NCBI GenBank assembly: GCA_037127255.1
Contig: JBANSL010000001.1
Coordinates: 34,277,001 to 34,341,000, forward strand
DNA: 64,000 nucleotides
Source: Persicaria tinctoria
Taxonomy: Eukaryota; Streptophyta; Magnoliopsida; Caryophyllales; Polygonaceae
Direction of reading: 5' to 3'
The notes under the pieces are model-generated. The model made no database searches and was not told the origin of the DNA. It worked only from the letters and a program-made list of their open reading frames with translations. Shown piece after piece: positions 59,249-64,000 of the stretch (position 1 is the first letter of the stretch; every line of letters begins with the position of its first letter). Made by a program: the position numbers and the translations under genes.

Positions 59249-60657
59249 TGATAGCATGCATTTAGATGGTCCTAATAGGTTGCATTTAGCTTAGTTATGA
59301 TGCATATCATGCATGGTTTAACTATAATTTGGATATTTGTTCTTTATGTTGTTAGAGTCGGAATCTACACGTTTTTATTGACTATTTCAGGTAATGGTGG
59401 ATCCGATGAGGATACATGGGTTGATAACGCATTGGATGAGAATTTCTAGTTGTTCGAAAAAGCATACATGAAGACCTCAAGAGGTTCTGAGAAGAAGAAG
59501 CGAACCTAAACGAAGAACAAGTCTGCAGAAGTTGTGGCCAGACATGTTGAACTTGTTTTGCACTTTTTGGAGTCCTCGGTTGTTCGATTGACTGTTATGA
59601 CCATGCGTTGGAAAGCTCTTTTAGAGAACTACAACTTTCCTGTTGACAAGAAGATCAAATTCGGGAAAGATTTTCTGTGAAATGCCGATGCAGCGGCCGC
59701 CGCATTCCCGCAGCCAGAGAAATCTAAGTAGCAGCTATATGCCGTGGTCGCCGCATTGTTCGTCAGCGAAACATCGTGTATTGTTAAGTGGAACCCTAGT
59801 TGTTTGATTTGTTTTGGCCGACTTGAACCTTTTAAGGCTGATTATTATTAGTTTTCATACACTTCCATTCTATTCTACGTTCTATCAAACAATTAGAGAT
59901 TGAGCGATGTCTTCTTTGAGGAACTAAACTCATTTGTTCAGCTTGCAATTTGAAGCTTTATTTGGATTGATTGTGAGTTTCTAATTCTCGTTTCTTGTTT
60001 CCTATGTTTGAATGCTTCAACTTCTTTGTGCTTGATTGTCTATTGTTTTATTCTATCTAGCCCACACAACTAGTTAGAATTAATTAAATTGCTAAGGTTT
60101 TGTAGATTCATGGTTGTGAACCATAACCTAAGTGGCAAACTTGTTCCTTTAGGGCTGGTTGAACTAATTGAATGAGTAGGAAGTTTAATGTGTTGTTATT
60201 TCCATCTTTAGGGACTGCAAATACCTTAGCTAATCTCTGCACTAAAAGCTATCAATTGGGTTAAATCCTTCTTTAAGGGTTGTTCGATTGATAAGGGTTG
60301 CTATGACTGGTTGGACTAGTAACTATATTAGGTCGGGACAAGAGGATTAATAGGAAACTTAATAGGACGAGAAGAAGTTACAAGGATCGTTTCAAACCAA
60401 ATAAAGTGGAAAATTGTAGGTAGAACTGCTTCTCACAATTGTTTGAATCAAATTTATTTACTTTGCTTTCATTAATCCGCTTTGAGAAAAGGTGGATCTT
60501 TCACACACTCAAAAACCCCCTCTTTGGTTACTTAATTGGCACTTAAATCATACTTGAATAACAAATTTCCATGTGGATTAACCTCTTACTTGTTGCTATA
60601 ATAGTTATAGGTTTGAGTTTTACTTTGACGGATCAACGACAGGTTTTCCCTCCGTCA
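59249..60657 (+). repeat. 5' LTR of another non-autonomous Athila/Tat-like element
   Basis: It starts TGATAGCATGCATTTAGATG and ends TTTTCCCTCCGTCA, followed by TTGGGCTTCGTTGCCGGGGA, a variant tRNA-Asp PBS. It interrupts the chromovirus integrase; the flanking bases are TAGCC. It carries GC-rich words around GCAGCGGCCGCCGC near 59690-59760. The 3' LTR is not in the window. Confidence 0.75.
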
Positions 60658-62204
60658 AATTGGGCTTCGTTGCCGGGGAATTAAGTTTATTTCTTTGTTT
60701 TGTGTATTTATTGATTTTTGTGTATATATCTAACCCGTTGTGAGCCTATCTTACGGTTCACGGCACCCTTGCTACTAACCTTTCAAAATGTTGAGATTAG
60801 TGCAGTTTGAAGGTAAGAACTTTCACCAATACTTCATTAGATTGCATGAGTATGTTGACGACCTTGGTTCATGTGGTTATCAATTCACATCCGAGATATG
60901 ATTATTTGCATAATTGATGGGATGACGGTTGAGACGCCAACGCTTGTTGAGTACATGAGTAACGGAGGCTTGAAACGGTTAGGAGAATTGTCAGGGTTGT
61001 GTGATTTTTTCTGTTATATGGATTACCATGTTTCAAAAGAAGTCTTACTCGCTACGTCTTCTCCGCCGATGGAGGACTCTGTCACACACCTAGAGGATCC
61101 ATTGCACACTCTTACTCAAGTGATGCAGCAGTTAGAGAAAGGAAAAATGCGCCGAATCGGAAAATTAGAGGAACAAATGAGTCGCTGTAAAAACTTGGAG
61201 GAATAGATGAACCAACACATTCAAATATTAAGTGCAAAATGTGAGAAATAAAGGAGCTTCGGAGAAGAAGATGAAAATACGACGGATGGTGAAAAATCTG
61301 ATGAGCGGCGACCGCCGCACTGCTGCTGACGAGCCCCAAACATCTTCTTCTCTTGATTTTGAGAACCCCATCCCACCGCCTATTAAAGAATTGAAGGATA
61401 AAAGGGTGCGGGATCCTATCGAAATCATTGTGTTGCATTCATTCCCTCATAGGTGGTTTCAACATAATAAAGATGTTCAAAAGGAGGAGGAATTATTTGA
61501 TGACAACGATAATTTCTTCGATAATGGAGAAAACGTTTTAGTGCTTCCTGACTTGGAATCTCATGAGTCGCACACATGAGGTTACATGTGATATGTCTCC
61601 TACTCCATCTGCATCATCCATTCTGCGCTCGTCCATTGATGAAACAGGTCTAGAGCCATCAGCTGAAGCTCAAGAGGTAATAGAGGTAAACTTTTGCAAT
61701 TTGGAAGGTAATGGTGATTATGTTGATCCATTTGATTGCTATTTTGATAAGCCACCAGCGGAATTGTGTTGGTAGTATCATATTCCTTCAGGAGAGAGTC
61801 ATGCTAGACTCTTTGATAGATTGATAAAAGGGTTTTTGAATTTTATATTTTATACTTTTAATTTATCGTTCTATGATGTCTTTTGTAAGATGTGTGCACA
61901 TGAATATGATAGGCTACTGAGGGCATTGACGATGTCTAAGATCTTGAGATTGAGAATAAGTCAGACCAATGACATTAAACAAGGCGCTTCTCGGGAGGCA
62001 ACCTGAGGTAAGTTTTCTAATTTAGTAATTTTGATTCCTCATTAGTTAGTTTGTTTTTCAATAAACTAGGTTTTACATTAGATATTGGATAGTTGTTTTG
62101 GTTTGGGATAGACTAACCTCTCAGGAAAGGCCACTGCAATGCTCAGATCCGACCTATAGAGATCCATCCACCACATTGTGAGTATTTCATTCATTTCCTC
62201 GTCT
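60658..62204 (+). pseudogene. Internal region with decayed Gag-like ORF
   Basis: ATG at 60788 in the same CTTTCAAAATGTTG context as the element at 42302. The frame MLRLVQFEGKNFHQYF meets a stop after about 37 codons. Later pieces (60871-61206, 61232-61579 and 61563-61775) lie in different frames and end with DYVDPFDCYFDKPPAELCW. After 61980, CTTCTCGGGAGGCAACCTGA parallels 43136 onward. The element is truncated by the CACTA terminus at 62205. Confidence 0.65.
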
Positions 62205-62596
62205 CACTACAACAATTAAGACTTTTTGTGGCGGTTGAAAACCGCCACAAAAGGTATAAAAACTGCCACAATAGGCCTATTGTGGCGGTTTTGAACCGCT
62301 TCTGTTGCTCGGGTTGCATTAGACCTATTGTGGCGGTTTTTGTATCTATTGTGGCGGTTTTTTAGAAGGGCTTGAAACTGCCACAACAAGTAAAAAACCG
62401 CCACAAAAGGATATCTATTGTGGCGGTTTTTGGTTCTATTGCAGCGGTTTATTTATCTATTGTGGCGGTTTTTCAGAGCTATTGTAGCGGTTTTACGTCT
62501 ATTGTGGCAATTTTATTCTCTAATGTGGCGGTTTTTTATTTGCCAAAATTTTTAAAAAACACATTTTAGCTCGGATTCTTTAGACCCGAGCTAAAA
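62205..62596. mobile_element. CACTA-type transposon terminus with subterminal repeats
   Basis: It begins CACTACAACAATTAAG, a CACTA terminal inverted repeat. About ten direct and inverted copies of TATTGTGGCGGTTTT follow to 62540, as expected for subterminal transposase-binding repeats. An 11-bp hairpin, TTTTAGCTCGG/CCGAGCTAAAA, lies at 62564-62596. The opposite terminus is not visible in the window, so the element may extend right or be truncated. Confidence 0.7.
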
Positions 62597-62914
62597 AGTC
62601 CATTTGTTTATAAAAAAAAGACAAATGTAGAATGCATACTATTCTTGGGTTTATTCACCTGTTTTTTTTAAATTGCACAACAAGCATAGTTCAAGGTAAC
62701 AAAAAAGAAAGAAAGATGCCGAATTCCTTTGATTATATGTAAAAAAAACCAAAATCTGTCAACACCAAAGAACTTTAATCATAAACCTTGTTTAAAATAA
62801 ACCAACAATATAGTTGATATATTAGAACCTTCAATCAGTTGTTACAATTCAGCCTTATTTTAATAGGTTGCAGCCCACCAGCAAGCTGCATACATGCTTC
62901 AAGTCCAAATTATA

Positions 62915-63708
62915 TTATTCCCACCAAGATTTGTACCTGTTGAATGAAATCAAGTAAACAAAATATTGAAATTAACACCTCAGGCCATGAATTAAAATAA
63001 CAAAGTTTAAGATAGAATAGATATAGTTTTCTCACCTGTCAGTGAGTGTTAAAGCTACCTCATCGTCAATGTTGGGAAACATCTCTAGAATGTCTTGGAA
63101 GTATAATCTCAAACAAGGTCGCTGCAACCTGTCAATTGAGATATTTGATCATACTATATAAAGTCATATTTTTATTATGACAGATTAATCATGTTAAATA
63201 TTCAAAATTAAGTTTAAATTTATACCAAAAATTATGTATAAATCAGTAAAATCAAGTATCAATTTATACCAAAATTAAATGGAATTCAAGTGAATATGCC
63301 AGTTTGGACTTTAATGGATTTTTCATATTGTATATGTAACTATTAAGATAATTATGGAATACAAATGAAATTGTATTTTATTATTATATTTCTTCTCTTA
63401 GAAGGGCCTTGACAAATGGCCCAAAATAATTGAGAAAGATTAGGACAACCATGCTGAATATGACCTCGACATTCATTTTAGCTAATAATTACTTACATAA
63501 TATGATTAATAGTAATGAAATTCCAATACTGAAATACTGACAGGACAAAATCTGGTTATAATAAAAGAAAGGAACAATAATAGCAAAAGAAAGGAAATTC
63601 ATCATTCTTCAAAAAATGAGATGTGGAGACTAATAAATTTACCTGAAAACAATACTTAACGTGATCAACACCAAAGCCTTCAAATTTACCCAGGTCCATT
63701 TCGAAGTA
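62915..63708 (-). CDS. C-terminal exons of an unrecognised plant gene
   Basis: Three exons on the minus strand fit together: 63644-63708 (YFEMDLGKFEGFG...), 63036-63128 (LQRPCLRLYFQDILEMFPNI, then DDEVALTLTD), and 62915-62936, which ends YKSWWE and a TAA. Acceptors (AACAG, GACAG, AACAG) and donors (GTAAAT, GTGAGA) are good and the phases agree. Upstream exons lie beyond 63708, perhaps beyond the window. I do not recognise the protein. It could be a host gene whose 3' flank received the CACTA element, or a gene fragment carried inside that element. Confidence 0.55.
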
Positions 63709-64000
63709 CTGTTATTAGAAAGAAGGGGAATTAAAGACGTGTTACATGGATATTGAAAATGAAATTAAATAGGTGGAGACTTTTATGGGATCTAGTTGAA
63801 GATCCATATGTTACAGTCATGTCCAACCTTTACAATCTTTAAGTAGCTACAGAGCAAGAAACCAAACCTTTGGTTTGGGAATCACCTGCAATTACTTAAA
63901 TCCAGGTCTAGGAGGGTAGTCATTCTTCAATCTTCATATACCACCTAGTTTAAACAAGGAAATTACAGAAAAGATGTGGAATCTTAAGTTTCTTGCTTTT

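Overview
The window is nuclear DNA of a flowering plant. The signs are a multi-exon gene with GT-AG introns and a plastid-type targeting peptide, Stowaway-like MITEs bounded by TA, and dense nested LTR retrotransposons primed by plant tRNA sites. I cannot name the species. Two host genes are visible. On the left (53-7461, minus strand) is the 5' part of a HAD-superfamily subfamily IG 5'-nucleotidase gene with nine consistent exons. On the far right (62915-63708, minus strand) are the last exons of a gene I do not recognise.

Almost everything from 10.6 to 62.2 kb is retrotransposon. The core is a tandem array at 10586-49794 of an Athila/Tat-like non-autonomous Ty3 element. It has gag, protease and a relic of the integrase C-terminus, but no reverse transcriptase. 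The order is LTR1-body1-LTR2-body2-LTR3-body3-LTR4, with neighbouring units sharing an LTR. One 5-bp target duplication, ATCGT, flanks the whole array. Other elements have inserted into it: two related Ty3 elements primed by initiator tRNA-Met (one with a nearly complete gag-pol, one with a short unknown ORF), a 2.1-kb solo LTR, and a 7-kb non-autonomous element at 40269-47234.

The middle of the array has been inverted. The target duplications and LTR types of the two tRNA-Met elements do not match within each element (17623-25687 and 28984-31977) but match across them (CTTTC at 17618 and 28979; CTTCG at 25688 and 31978). Flipping the segment between their internal regions restores LTR2 and body2 in the right order.

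Right of the array (50039-62204) lie a related family with mismatched LTRs and two head-to-head LTRs, a 5'-truncated chromovirus pol, and a second member of the 40-kb element's broader group. A CACTA-type terminus starts at 62205. A recurring theme is families whose LTRs are filled with short palindromes (TCGA-centred, GCTnnCAGC, GCGGCCGC-like). In the array family the same palindrome also encodes part of the polyprotein tail.
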